From an uncultured Treponema sp. (lineage in GTDB: Bacteria; Spirochaetota; Spirochaetia; Treponematales; Treponemataceae), in NCBI GenBank assembly GCA_937892225.1, contig CALAUH010000319.1, positions 1 to 13,669 on the forward strand: a DNA stretch of 13,669 bases. Reading direction: 5' to 3'. Within the stretch, counting starts at the first letter, position 1. Each line of letters starts with the position of its first letter. Below, piece after piece: positions 6,427 through 13,389 of this stretch. The position numbers and the translations under genes were made by a program. The notes beneath the pieces were generated by a model. The model saw only the letters and a list, made by a program, of their open reading frames with translations, was not told where the DNA came from and searched no databases.

Positions 6427-8166
6427 ATGAGTAAATCAGTAATTTTTAAGGCAGACGAAAATGATAAAGAAGGATTGATTCATGAATTTTTATCTGTACA
6501 TGATTATTTTAATGATTCTGAAAAAGAACGTATTTTAAGTGCATGGAATTTTTTAACAGAAAAAACAGATTCTTATCTTCATCCTTTGCGTGTTGCAGAT
6601 ATTCTTGCAGTAAATCATCTTGATTCAGATACGATTATTGCAGCTTTGTTTCATGAGATTAATCAAAATGGTGTTGAACCTGAACAGATTAAAGAGAAGT
6701 TCGGTCAGACTGTTTACTCAATTATTTTAACTACAAATAAGATTTTAAATTTACCAATAAATGCAAAACGTATACAGCAGAGTGATGCAATTCGAAAAAT
6801 GTTTTTTGCCCTTACCGATGATATCCGTGTTATTTTAATCACTTTAGCAGAACGTCTTGACCGTGTAAGAAATATAAAAGAATATGATCATGATTATCAG
6901 AAAATTCTTTGTGAAGCAATTATAGAAGTCTGGGCACCTTTGGCAGACAGACTTGGTATGCAGAATGAAAAAAATGAGTTTGAGGATTTAAGTTTAAAAT
7001 ATACAAATCCAATGGTCTTTCAACAGATTAAGGCAATTGTTTCTCAGAAAAAAGATGAACGTGCTAATTATCTTGAAAAAGCTCAGCAGAGTATTTATAA
7101 GTCTGCAGAAAAAATGGGTTTGAAAATTGAAGTAATGCGTCGTGCAAAACATTTTTATTCGATTTATCAGAAGATGAGAAAACGAAACAAAGAAGCCGGC
7201 GAATTATACGATTTACTTGCTTTAAGAATTTTATGTGAAAATACGACAGACTGTTATACTCTTATTGGAATTATTCACGGATTGTGGAAACCTTTGGACG
7301 GTCGTTTTAAAGATTACATTGCAATGCCGAAAGCAAACGGATATCAGTCGTTACATACAACAGTTATGTGTGAAGGGAAACCTCTTGAAATCCAGATTAG
7401 AACTTTTGAAATGCATAATCAGGCTGAACATGGTATTGCAAGTCACTGGCTTTATAAAAAAGGTTCTGTACATGATGTTGTAAACGAAAATAATCTTGAT
7501 ATTTTTAACAAGCTTCAGTCTTTGAAAGAGCAGGGCTTTACTGATGAAAAGAAATTTGCAGCCTTAAGAAATGAACTTTTAGGTGATGAAATTTATGTAT
7601 TTACTCCAAAAGGTGATGTAAAGAAACTGCCGAATGGTGCTACTGCAATTGATTTTGCATATGCTGTTCATTCAGCTGTCGGTGAAAAAATAATTGCCGC
7701 TAAAGCTGACGGTAAAATTATTCCTTTGGACAAACCTCTTGAAAATACACAGATTATTGAAATCATAACAAATCCTAATTCACATCCGACAGCGGCACAG
7801 CTTAAGATTGTAAAAACAACAAAAGCGCATCAGAAAATTCATTCGTGGTTAATGGCAAATGATTCTGCGTTTTCTCAGGATATTGTTCTGGAAACAGAAA
7901 CTTTACCAAAACAGAAAAAGAAGCGTGTAAAGACAGAAAGACATACAGAAGGTCAGAATCCTGTTCAAAGAAAAAATGTACTTATACAGGGTGATAAAAA
8001 CGTTTTGTATAATATTGCTCAGTGCTGTAAACCGGTTTATCCTGATTTAATTGCAGGTTATGTTACAAGAACAAAAGGTGTTTCAATTCATAGGGCAGAC
8101 TGTCTTGTTTACCAGCGCATTCCGTATAAAGAAAAGAGAAGTGTTCAGGTTGAATGGGATAAATAA
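6427..8166 (+). CDS. rel: RelA/SpoT family (p)ppGpp synthetase with degenerate HD hydrolase domain and no ACT domain
   Basis: The 579-residue protein transfers pyrophosphate from ATP to GDP/GTP to make the stringent-response alarmone. The HD-like domain spans ~40-180, but the usual HD..ED signature reads FHEINQN (H76, E77, Q80, N81) and the usual LADRLHN reads LAERLDR (E142), so the hydrolase site is probably dead. The synthetase domain spans ~235-345 with the expected motifs: RAKHFYSIYQKM, YDLLALRIL (D262, R267), RFKDYIAMP (R293-D296), YQSLHTT and EIQIRT (E321). RFKD is the RxKD form usually found in bifunctional Rel/SpoT rather than the ExDD of RelA. A TGS domain follows (~386-448), then a zinc-finger-like domain (~516-560) with CC at 533-534, H555 and C559. 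The chain ends where an ACT/RRM domain would begin; typical long Rel proteins have 700 or more residues. There is no Shine-Dalgarno before the ATG. Alarmone hydrolysis would need another enzyme. Confidence 0.92.
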   Translation: MSKSVIFKADENDKEGLIHEFLSVHDYFNDSEKERILSAWNFLTEKTDSYLHPLRVADILAVNHLDSDTIIAALFHEINQNGVEPEQIKEKFGQTVYSIILTTNKILNLPINAKRIQQSDAIRKMFFALTDDIRVILITLAERLDRVRNIKEYDHDYQKILCEAIIEVWAPLADRLGMQNEKNEFEDLSLKYTNPMVFQQIKAIVSQKKDERANYLEKAQQSIYKSAEKMGLKIEVMRRAKHFYSIYQKMRKRNKEAGELYDLLALRILCENTTDCYTLIGIIHGLWKPLDGRFKDYIAMPKANGYQSLHTTVMCEGKPLEIQIRTFEMHNQAEHGIASHWLYKKGSVHDVVNENNLDIFNKLQSLKEQGFTDEKKFAALRNELLGDEIYVFTPKGDVKKLPNGATAIDFAYAVHSAVGEKIIAAKADGKIIPLDKPLENTQIIEIITNPNSHPTAAQLKIVKTTKAHQKIHSWLMANDSAFSQDIVLETETLPKQKKKRVKTERHTEGQNPVQRKNVLIQGDKNVLYNIAQCCKPVYPDLIAGYVTRTKGVSIHRADCLVYQRIPYKEKRSVQVEWDK

Positions 8167-9657
8167 TTATCTTCCTGTATCTCGGATTTTACCTTCTACA
8201 TAGTCTGGATCTAAAGTTCGTAAGAGAGAAGCGGAAGGTAAATCTGCATTAATGTATAATACACAAGGATGGCTGTCACAAACCCAGTTTAACAATAAAC
8301 CTGTTTCTGGATTAATAAGACAATAGTCTTCTGGTTTTACAATAAGTGATACAAATTCTGGTGATACAAATTCTATTTCATCTGAAGCATCTATTTTATT
8401 TAAGGCAAGGCATTCATACATTTTCCATCCGTCTTTCTTTTCAAAAGGAATGACTCTTCTGTCTGTATGAATTTCTAAATCTTTTAATCTTGCTTCTCTT
8501 GCCTGAGGATGCATCTGGTCTAATTCATCTTTATGAGCTTTTAAATTTTTTTGTCCTTCCAGATAAATTGATTCAAAAGCATTTCCGGTAATTTCGTTTC
8601 CAATTTCTGCTGCAAGCTGATATTTACTGTCTGAAGCACCGATTGTTGTTTTATCTGCATCTGCTTTGTTGTAATAAAAACCTGTCGTACTTTCACGATG
8701 ACTTACATTTTCAAGTTCGTCGATAAAAGGTTTTGCATCATTTTCAGATATTTTCCCTTCTAGAACATCGAGTGCTTTTCTGTATGCTCTGGTTACCATT
8801 GCAACATAATAGACACTTTTCATTCTACCTTCGATTTTTAATGAATCAACACCGGCATCTTTCATATCTTTAAGATGTTCAATCATTCTTAAATCTTTAG
8901 AAGAGAGTACTGCTGTAAAATCATCTCCTTCGAAAATAGGAAAGTATTCACCTTTACGCTGTTCTTCTTCTAAAAAAAGATTTCCTGACTGTGCAAGTTT
9001 TTTTGCATCTTCAAGTGTCATTACATTTGATTTTTCTGTATCAAGATTTGTGTTTACTTTAAAATTCCATCTGCAGCTGTGTGAACAAAATCCACTTTGA
9101 GCACTTCTTCCTGTAAGATAGGCACTCATTAAACATCGTCCTGCATAAGCAATACACATTGCACCGTGACAGAAAGCTTCAAGTTCAATGTCTGGAACTG
9201 TATCTTTTATTCGTTTTATTTGTGATAAAGAAATTTCCCGGCCAAGAACAATTCTTGAAAAGCCCATGTCTTTATACATTTTTACAGCCTGTGAATTTAC
9301 GCAGGAAGATTGGGTTGAAAGATGAAGCTGTGTATCTGGAAATTCTTTCTGTAATAAAGGTACAATACCAATGTCCTGTACAATAAAAGCATCTATCGGG
9401 TACTGGTGAAAATAATCTAAGTTTTCTTTTAGTGCATCAATTTCATCATCATGAAAAGAAATGTTTAATGCACAATGAAGTCTTTTTCCTGGGAATTTAT
9501 TTTTTAATTCAATTACTTTTTTGTATTCATCTTCGTAAAAATTATCTGCTTTTACACGCAAAGAAAATTTTTTTAATCCTATGTAAGCGGCATCTGCTCC
9601 ATATGCATAAGCGTATGATAATTTTTCGACATTTCCTGCTGGTGAAAGTAATTCCAT
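8167..9657 (-). CDS. Peptidase U32 family protein, probable TrhP-type tRNA uridine hydroxylase
   Basis: The 496-residue protein opens with MELLSPAGN, the U32 family start. It contains the core LEAFCHGAMCIAYAGRC (C163, C168, C175), then SGFCSHSCRW (C191, C195), and GVDSLKIEGRMKSVYYVA further on. Despite the family name, U32 members such as TrhP (YegQ) and RlhA are iron-sulfur, prephenate-dependent RNA hydroxylases. The order of Cys motifs and the KIEGRMKS block resemble TrhP, which makes 5-hydroxyuridine at tRNA position 34. The length is slightly above TrhP, with extra polar sequence at ~200-245. The assignment among U32 subfamilies is inference. ATG 9657 has an AGGA-type site and lies 10 nt after the stop of the hydrolase-like gene, so the two are co-transcribed. 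Its stop abuts the stop of the convergent Rel gene. Confidence 0.87.
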   Translation of the reverse strand: MELLSPAGNVEKLSYAYAYGADAAYIGLKKFSLRVKADNFYEDEYKKVIELKNKFPGKRLHCALNISFHDDEIDALKENLDYFHQYPIDAFIVQDIGIVPLLQKEFPDTQLHLSTQSSCVNSQAVKMYKDMGFSRIVLGREISLSQIKRIKDTVPDIELEAFCHGAMCIAYAGRCLMSAYLTGRSAQSGFCSHSCRWNFKVNTNLDTEKSNVMTLEDAKKLAQSGNLFLEEEQRKGEYFPIFEGDDFTAVLSSKDLRMIEHLKDMKDAGVDSLKIEGRMKSVYYVAMVTRAYRKALDVLEGKISENDAKPFIDELENVSHRESTTGFYYNKADADKTTIGASDSKYQLAAEIGNEITGNAFESIYLEGQKNLKAHKDELDQMHPQAREARLKDLEIHTDRRVIPFEKKDGWKMYECLALNKIDASDEIEFVSPEFVSLIVKPEDYCLINPETGLLLNWVCDSHPCVLYINADLPSASLLRTLDPDYVEGKIRDTGR

Positions 9658-9667
9658 ATAAATCCTG

Positions 9668-10675
9668 TTATGCTTCTGAATGTAAGCTGTGTTCCAGTTT
9701 AGGCTGGTTTTCTATTTCAATTTGTTCTGACGGTGCAAGACTGTTTGTAATAACTTTACCGATTTTATCCATTGCAATATGAGATTCGTATAAAAATTCG
9801 TCTGCCATCTGGAACATAAACATCATGTCTGGCCATACGTCTAAAGTACAGTTGTTTCCGGTAGAGTTTAATCTTTTTGCAAAAGCTCTTGCATCATCTA
9901 AAAGAATTTCGTTTTCGCCCATCTGAATAAATGTTTCAGGGAAATTTTCAATCTGTTCATCAGTTGCAAGTAAAGGTGATACAGATGAACTTGTTGTGTT
10001 TGCAGCGTATGTATATTCAGAAGCACTCTGTTTAATTACATCTGCACTCATAACTTCATCGTATGCTTTTTTTGCAGTTAGAATTCTTGAAGTAGGTGAA
10101 ACGTCGAGCCATGGAGAAAAGAGAATTAAATGTTTTATACAGGCTCTGTATTTTTCGCGTAAATTAAAGATTAAGGCACATGCCAGAGAAGCACCTGAAC
10201 CGTCTGCAGCTATAATAATTTCTGGTGTTGAAGGAGAATCTTCTGATGAATTTAACGAGCAGGAAACCTGTTCTTCTGTATAAACACCTCTAAATACAGT
10301 CTGAATATCTTCTATTGCTGCCGGACATGGATACGCAGGAGAAAGTCTGAATTCTGGAACAACAACGCGGCTGTAAGCTTTGCTGGCTAAAGATGCACAG
10401 AAATTTCTATACGATGCTCTTGAACCACCGACAAAACATCCGCCGTGAATATAAATAAGGATTCTGTTTGATGAATAAATTTCTGGTGAAAGAATATCAC
10501 ATGCAACATTACCATATTTTATTTCCTGACGTTCAACTCTGTTAGGAATATAATTTGTTCTAAATTCGGATTCAAAATTCCGTCTGAAAGTATCTACAGT
10601 AGTTTTAGAAGAGTAGGTAAGCAGTTTTAATTTTTTAATAGCACCTTTTTTATTATTATTAATAGCCATATTCAT
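9668..10675 (-). CDS. Alpha/beta hydrolase fold protein of the HSL family with substituted catalytic triad (predicted pseudoenzyme)
   Basis: The 335-residue protein has HSL-family layout. The oxyanion-hole motif is IHGGCFVGGS at 76-85, VVPEFRLSPAYPCPAAIED follows at 105-123, and LILFSPWLDVSP at 183-194. The nucleophile elbow, normally GDSAGG, reads ADGSGA (157-162), placing Gly159 at the serine position. The acid position, normally G..DPL.D, reads GENEILLD, with Glu256 for Asp. The His position, normally GMPHVWQ, reads DMMFMFQ, with Phe286 for His. All three triad positions are therefore changed while the fold motifs remain, so esterase activity is unlikely unless Ser160 or another residue substitutes. 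It is first in a two-gene operon with the U32 gene. No Shine-Dalgarno precedes ATG 10675. ATG 10669 (Met3) is an equally good start, lying one typical -10-to-start distance from TATAAT at 10676-10681 on the minus strand. Confidence 0.85.
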   Translation of the reverse strand: MNMAINNNKKGAIKKLKLLTYSSKTTVDTFRRNFESEFRTNYIPNRVERQEIKYGNVACDILSPEIYSSNRILIYIHGGCFVGGSRASYRNFCASLASKAYSRVVVPEFRLSPAYPCPAAIEDIQTVFRGVYTEEQVSCSLNSSEDSPSTPEIIIAADGSGASLACALIFNLREKYRACIKHLILFSPWLDVSPTSRILTAKKAYDEVMSADVIKQSASEYTYAANTTSSSVSPLLATDEQIENFPETFIQMGENEILLDDARAFAKRLNSTGNNCTLDVWPDMMFMFQMADEFLYESHIAMDKIGKVITNSLAPSEQIEIENQPKLEHSLHSEA

Positions 10676-10709
10676 ATTATAGCAAAAAAAGTTATAATTT
10701 GCTATAATA
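10675..10709. promoter_or_regulatory. Divergent promoter built on a perfect 12-bp inverted repeat
   Basis: Arms TATTATAGCAAA (10675-10686) and TTTGCTATAATA (10698-10709) are perfectly complementary around 11 bases. Each arm carries an extended -10, TGCTATAAT, one for each direction. The rightward one ends six bases before the metA ATG. The leftward one ends six bases before the Met3 codon of the hydrolase-like gene. The dyad could be an operator over both promoters or the result of sharing one optimal -10 sequence on each strand. Confidence 0.6.
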
Positions 10710-10714
10710 ATATT

Positions 10715-11623
10715 ATGCCTATAAAAATACAGTCAGATTTACCAGCTTGTAAAACTCTTGAACAGGAAAATATTTTTGTGATGACAGAAAATCGTGCTGC
10801 ATCTCAGGATATTCGTCCGTTAAAAATTGCGATTGTAAATCTTATGCCTACAAAAGAAGTTACAGAAACTCAGCTTTTACGTCTTTTAGGAAATACTCCT
10901 TTGCAGATAGAAATTTCTTTAGTAAGAATGGAAAATCATTCGAGTAAAAATACACGCAAAGAATATCTGGATAAATTCTATATTCCTTCAAGTGAAATTT
11001 TCAAACAGAAATTTGACGGTATGATAATAACCGGTGCTCCTGTTGAACAGCTTGCTTTTGAATCAGTTGATTACTGGAAAGAACTTTGTTCAATAATGGA
11101 TTATGCAAAAGAAAACGTTTATTCAACTTTATATGTTTGCTGGGGAAGTTTTGCGGGGCTTTATCATCATTATGGAATAAAAAAATATCCTTTGGAAAAG
11201 AAACTTTCCGGTATTTTTATGAATGAACGTACAACAGAAGGTGAACCTTTATTACGCGGTTTTGACGATACATTTCCGATTCCTCAGTCACGTCATACAA
11301 CATTAAAAGAAGAAGATGTTTTAAAATGCCGTGATTTACAGATACTTGCAAAATCTGCAGAAGCCGGAGTTACAATAATTAAATCCAGAGATAACCGTGA
11401 AATTTTTATGACAGGTCATCTTGAATACGACACATTAACACTTGCAGAAGAATATTATCGTGATATAGACAAAGGAATGAAAGTTCCTCTGCCAAAAAAT
11501 TATTTTCCGACAAATAATGTAAACAGAATGCCTACAAGTTACTGGCGAAGTACAGCACATTTGTTTTATACAAACTGGTTGAACTATTACGTTTATCAGG
11601 CAACTCCATTTAATTTTGTTTAA
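10715..11623 (+). CDS. metA: Homoserine O-acetyltransferase (MetA family, Glu111 type)
   Basis: The 302-residue cytosolic enzyme catalyses acylation of L-homoserine, the committing step of methionine synthesis. It is full length and matches the MetA family throughout: MPIKIQSDLPA at the start, ENIFVMTE, IRPLKIAIVNLMPTK, ETQLLRLLGNTPLQ, IITGAPVE, and NWLNYYVYQATPF at the end. The catalytic set is present: Cys142 in YVCWGSFAGLYHHYG, and His235 and Glu237 in TGHLEYD. Residue 111 is Glu (GAPVEQL). In this family Glu111 is associated with acetyl-CoA and Gly111 with succinyl-CoA, so acetyl-CoA is predicted. Small departures from consensus are SF for AQ after the Cys motif and Leu for Pro in TGHPEYD. 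It is monocistronic, with no Shine-Dalgarno and a -10 box six bases before the ATG, so the mRNA may be leaderless. Its stop abuts the stop of the convergent DUF4153 gene. Confidence 0.95.
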   Translation: MPIKIQSDLPACKTLEQENIFVMTENRAASQDIRPLKIAIVNLMPTKEVTETQLLRLLGNTPLQIEISLVRMENHSSKNTRKEYLDKFYIPSSEIFKQKFDGMIITGAPVEQLAFESVDYWKELCSIMDYAKENVYSTLYVCWGSFAGLYHHYGIKKYPLEKKLSGIFMNERTTEGEPLLRGFDDTFPIPQSRHTTLKEEDVLKCRDLQILAKSAEAGVTIIKSRDNREIFMTGHLEYDTLTLAEEYYRDIDKGMKVPLPKNYFPTNNVNRMPTSYWRSTAHLFYTNWLNYYVYQATPFNFV

Positions 11624-13255
11624 TTATTTTATAAGTTCGAAATAATTAAAAGAATACTCATTAAAACTTTTTGATACTTTATCATACCTATAGTTAACGT
11701 TATAAATACATAAAGTGATGTTATCATTTACGGTGTAATAAAAATATTTATCTTCTTTTGGTAAAGCCAGAATATAATACGTAAGGTCTACACTTGTTTT
11801 ATCACTTAAAATTAATAATATTTTATCGTTTTTATAATATTTACAGGTATATAAATTTTTGAATTTTGAAAATCCATTTACATTGATAAAAGTGTCAGTA
11901 TCAGGTGAAGAAATTTTAAAATCAATAATATTTGTATTTTTATTATAAGGATCGTTTATTTTAAATATTTCCTTAAAATTCTTTTTATTTTTTAACCATT
12001 CAGGAAGTTCATGCTCAGTTTTAAATGTAAGATAATTAAAGCTTGAATACAATTGTTTACGTTCTTCATCAGACATCTGTTTTTCTATATCAGAAAAATT
12101 TTCTGTATTAAGCTGATTGTCTTTAAGCATATTGTATTTTGTAAGGATTTTTTCCATACGTTTATACTGACTGTTGTATGCACTGTTTATTAAGTTGAAA
12201 GGTGAAAGGGATGCAAATAAAATAAATGCACCTAAAACTAAAATTGCATATTCAGTATATTTTGCTTTTTTTATAAAAGTAGAAATGATAGTTAAAGTCG
12301 CAAAAATTGTGTAAAGCAGACTTGAATATCGCCAGCCGGTAAAACCATAAGCATTAACGCGGATAATATATGCCGGAATTTGGACACAGATTAATGGAAG
12401 TAAAATAATTGCACCGTATTTATAGAATAAACGGATTAATTTATTTTCTTTATATTCACGAAGAATAAAAAAGAAAACAATATAAAATACAGTCGCGAAA
12501 GAAACGAACCAGTTCAATTGGCCTTGTGGAAGCTTAAATAAAATAAGTGCTTTTATTAAATACAGATATAAAACTGCAAGAAGAACTAAATAAATTGGAA
12601 AAAGAGTGTATAAAAAAATGATTTTAAAACCTTTTCCGCTTGGTTCAGAACGTTTTTCAAATAGATAGAAAGTAAATACATTGATGTTAAAAAAGATAAA
12701 GCAGATTAGGGCAAAAGATTCGTAAATATTATCAGCGTCGTCAAAATCAAAAATAAGATTATCAGAAGCGGCAATTAAAAGTGCAATGCCTCCGAATAAA
12801 ACGAGAGATAATAATCCGCAGAAAAGAAAATTTTTAATTAAGTTTGCAAAGTAACTCTGGGAATTTTCTTTTGGAATAAAAAGAAAAATTGTGACTGTAA
12901 TAACGGCAAATAAAATTCCAAGATAATACATTGTGTTATAATCACTTGGTTTAGAAATGATTAAATAAAAAATCAAAGAAAAAATTGCAGTTACAACAAT
13001 TTGCAGCAAATATTTAAGCCAGGTCTTTAATTTTTTTGTGATTATATTCATTGGTAAAGTAACAGCGGAACTGCATAAAAAAGTCATGCACAGATAGTTG
13101 AATGTTGAATCATTGGTCAAAAAGTCATTTTTACTGCAGATTACAAGAATTCCGAATAATGTAGAAAGTGCAGTTGTGATTAATGTAAGTTTCTGATTTT
13201 TAAGTGAAAAAAAGAATTGTTTTATGGATTGTCTTAATTTGATAAACATACTCAT
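11624..13255 (-). CDS. DUF4153 domain-containing multi-pass membrane protein
   Basis: The 543-residue protein has about ten to twelve hydrophobic segments in its first ~350 residues, after a basic N-terminus (MSMFIKLRQSIKQFF). The membrane part includes the DUF4153 hallmark near its end, IIRVNAYGFTGWRYSSLLY, where the family has a conserved 'R...YG.T..R' pattern. The last ~190 residues are polar, with a charged helical stretch (ILTKYNMLKDNQLNTENFSDIEKQMSDEERKQLY) and a beta-rich end, and may form a separate soluble domain. DUF4153 proteins are widespread and uncharacterised. No Shine-Dalgarno is visible. TATAAT on the minus strand at 13264-13269 ends eight bases before the ATG, which again suggests a very short or absent leader. 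It diverges from the lipoprotein gene and converges with metA without any gap. Confidence 0.82.
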   Translation of the reverse strand: MSMFIKLRQSIKQFFFSLKNQKLTLITTALSTLFGILVICSKNDFLTNDSTFNYLCMTFLCSSAVTLPMNIITKKLKTWLKYLLQIVVTAIFSLIFYLIISKPSDYNTMYYLGILFAVITVTIFLFIPKENSQSYFANLIKNFLFCGLLSLVLFGGIALLIAASDNLIFDFDDADNIYESFALICFIFFNINVFTFYLFEKRSEPSGKGFKIIFLYTLFPIYLVLLAVLYLYLIKALILFKLPQGQLNWFVSFATVFYIVFFFILREYKENKLIRLFYKYGAIILLPLICVQIPAYIIRVNAYGFTGWRYSSLLYTIFATLTIISTFIKKAKYTEYAILVLGAFILFASLSPFNLINSAYNSQYKRMEKILTKYNMLKDNQLNTENFSDIEKQMSDEERKQLYSSFNYLTFKTEHELPEWLKNKKNFKEIFKINDPYNKNTNIIDFKISSPDTDTFINVNGFSKFKNLYTCKYYKNDKILLILSDKTSVDLTYYILALPKEDKYFYYTVNDNITLCIYNVNYRYDKVSKSFNEYSFNYFELIK

Positions 13256-13263
13256 AAAATTAA

Positions 13264-13269
13264 TTATAT
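13264..13269 (-). promoter_or_regulatory. Possible -10 of the DUF4153 gene
   Basis: TATAAT on the minus strand lies eight bases before ATG 13255, with no ribosome binding site in between. The surrounding sequence is AT-rich and no good -35 was found, so this is tentative. Confidence 0.35.
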
Positions 13270-13327
13270 ATGGTAATGTTTTTTGTGTATAGATTTAGAA
13301 AATAACTTTGATTTTGAAATTAGTTTA

Positions 13328-13355
13328 TTTACAAATAAATTTAATCTAATATAAT
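13328..13355 (+). promoter_or_regulatory. Promoter of the SUMF1-type lipoprotein gene
   Basis: TTTACA (13328-13333), a 16-base spacer and TATAAT (13350-13355) form a good sigma70-type promoter. It gives a leader of about 28 nt that includes AAAAGGAG (13374-13381), eight bases before ATG 13390. This is the one conventional promoter plus leader seen at an operon start in the spirochaete part. Confidence 0.6.
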
Positions 13356-13389
13356 ATAACAAATATAAATATTAAAAGGAGTATTTTAA

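Noticed and set aside
9996..10283. Open frames antisense to the hydrolase-like and U32 genes
   Set aside because: They lie opposite strongly conserved coding sequence, lack binding sites and show no recognisable protein features.
10690..10715. A SAM or methionine riboswitch in front of metA
   Set aside because: There is no room for one: the promoter abuts the start codon and no leader structure exists.
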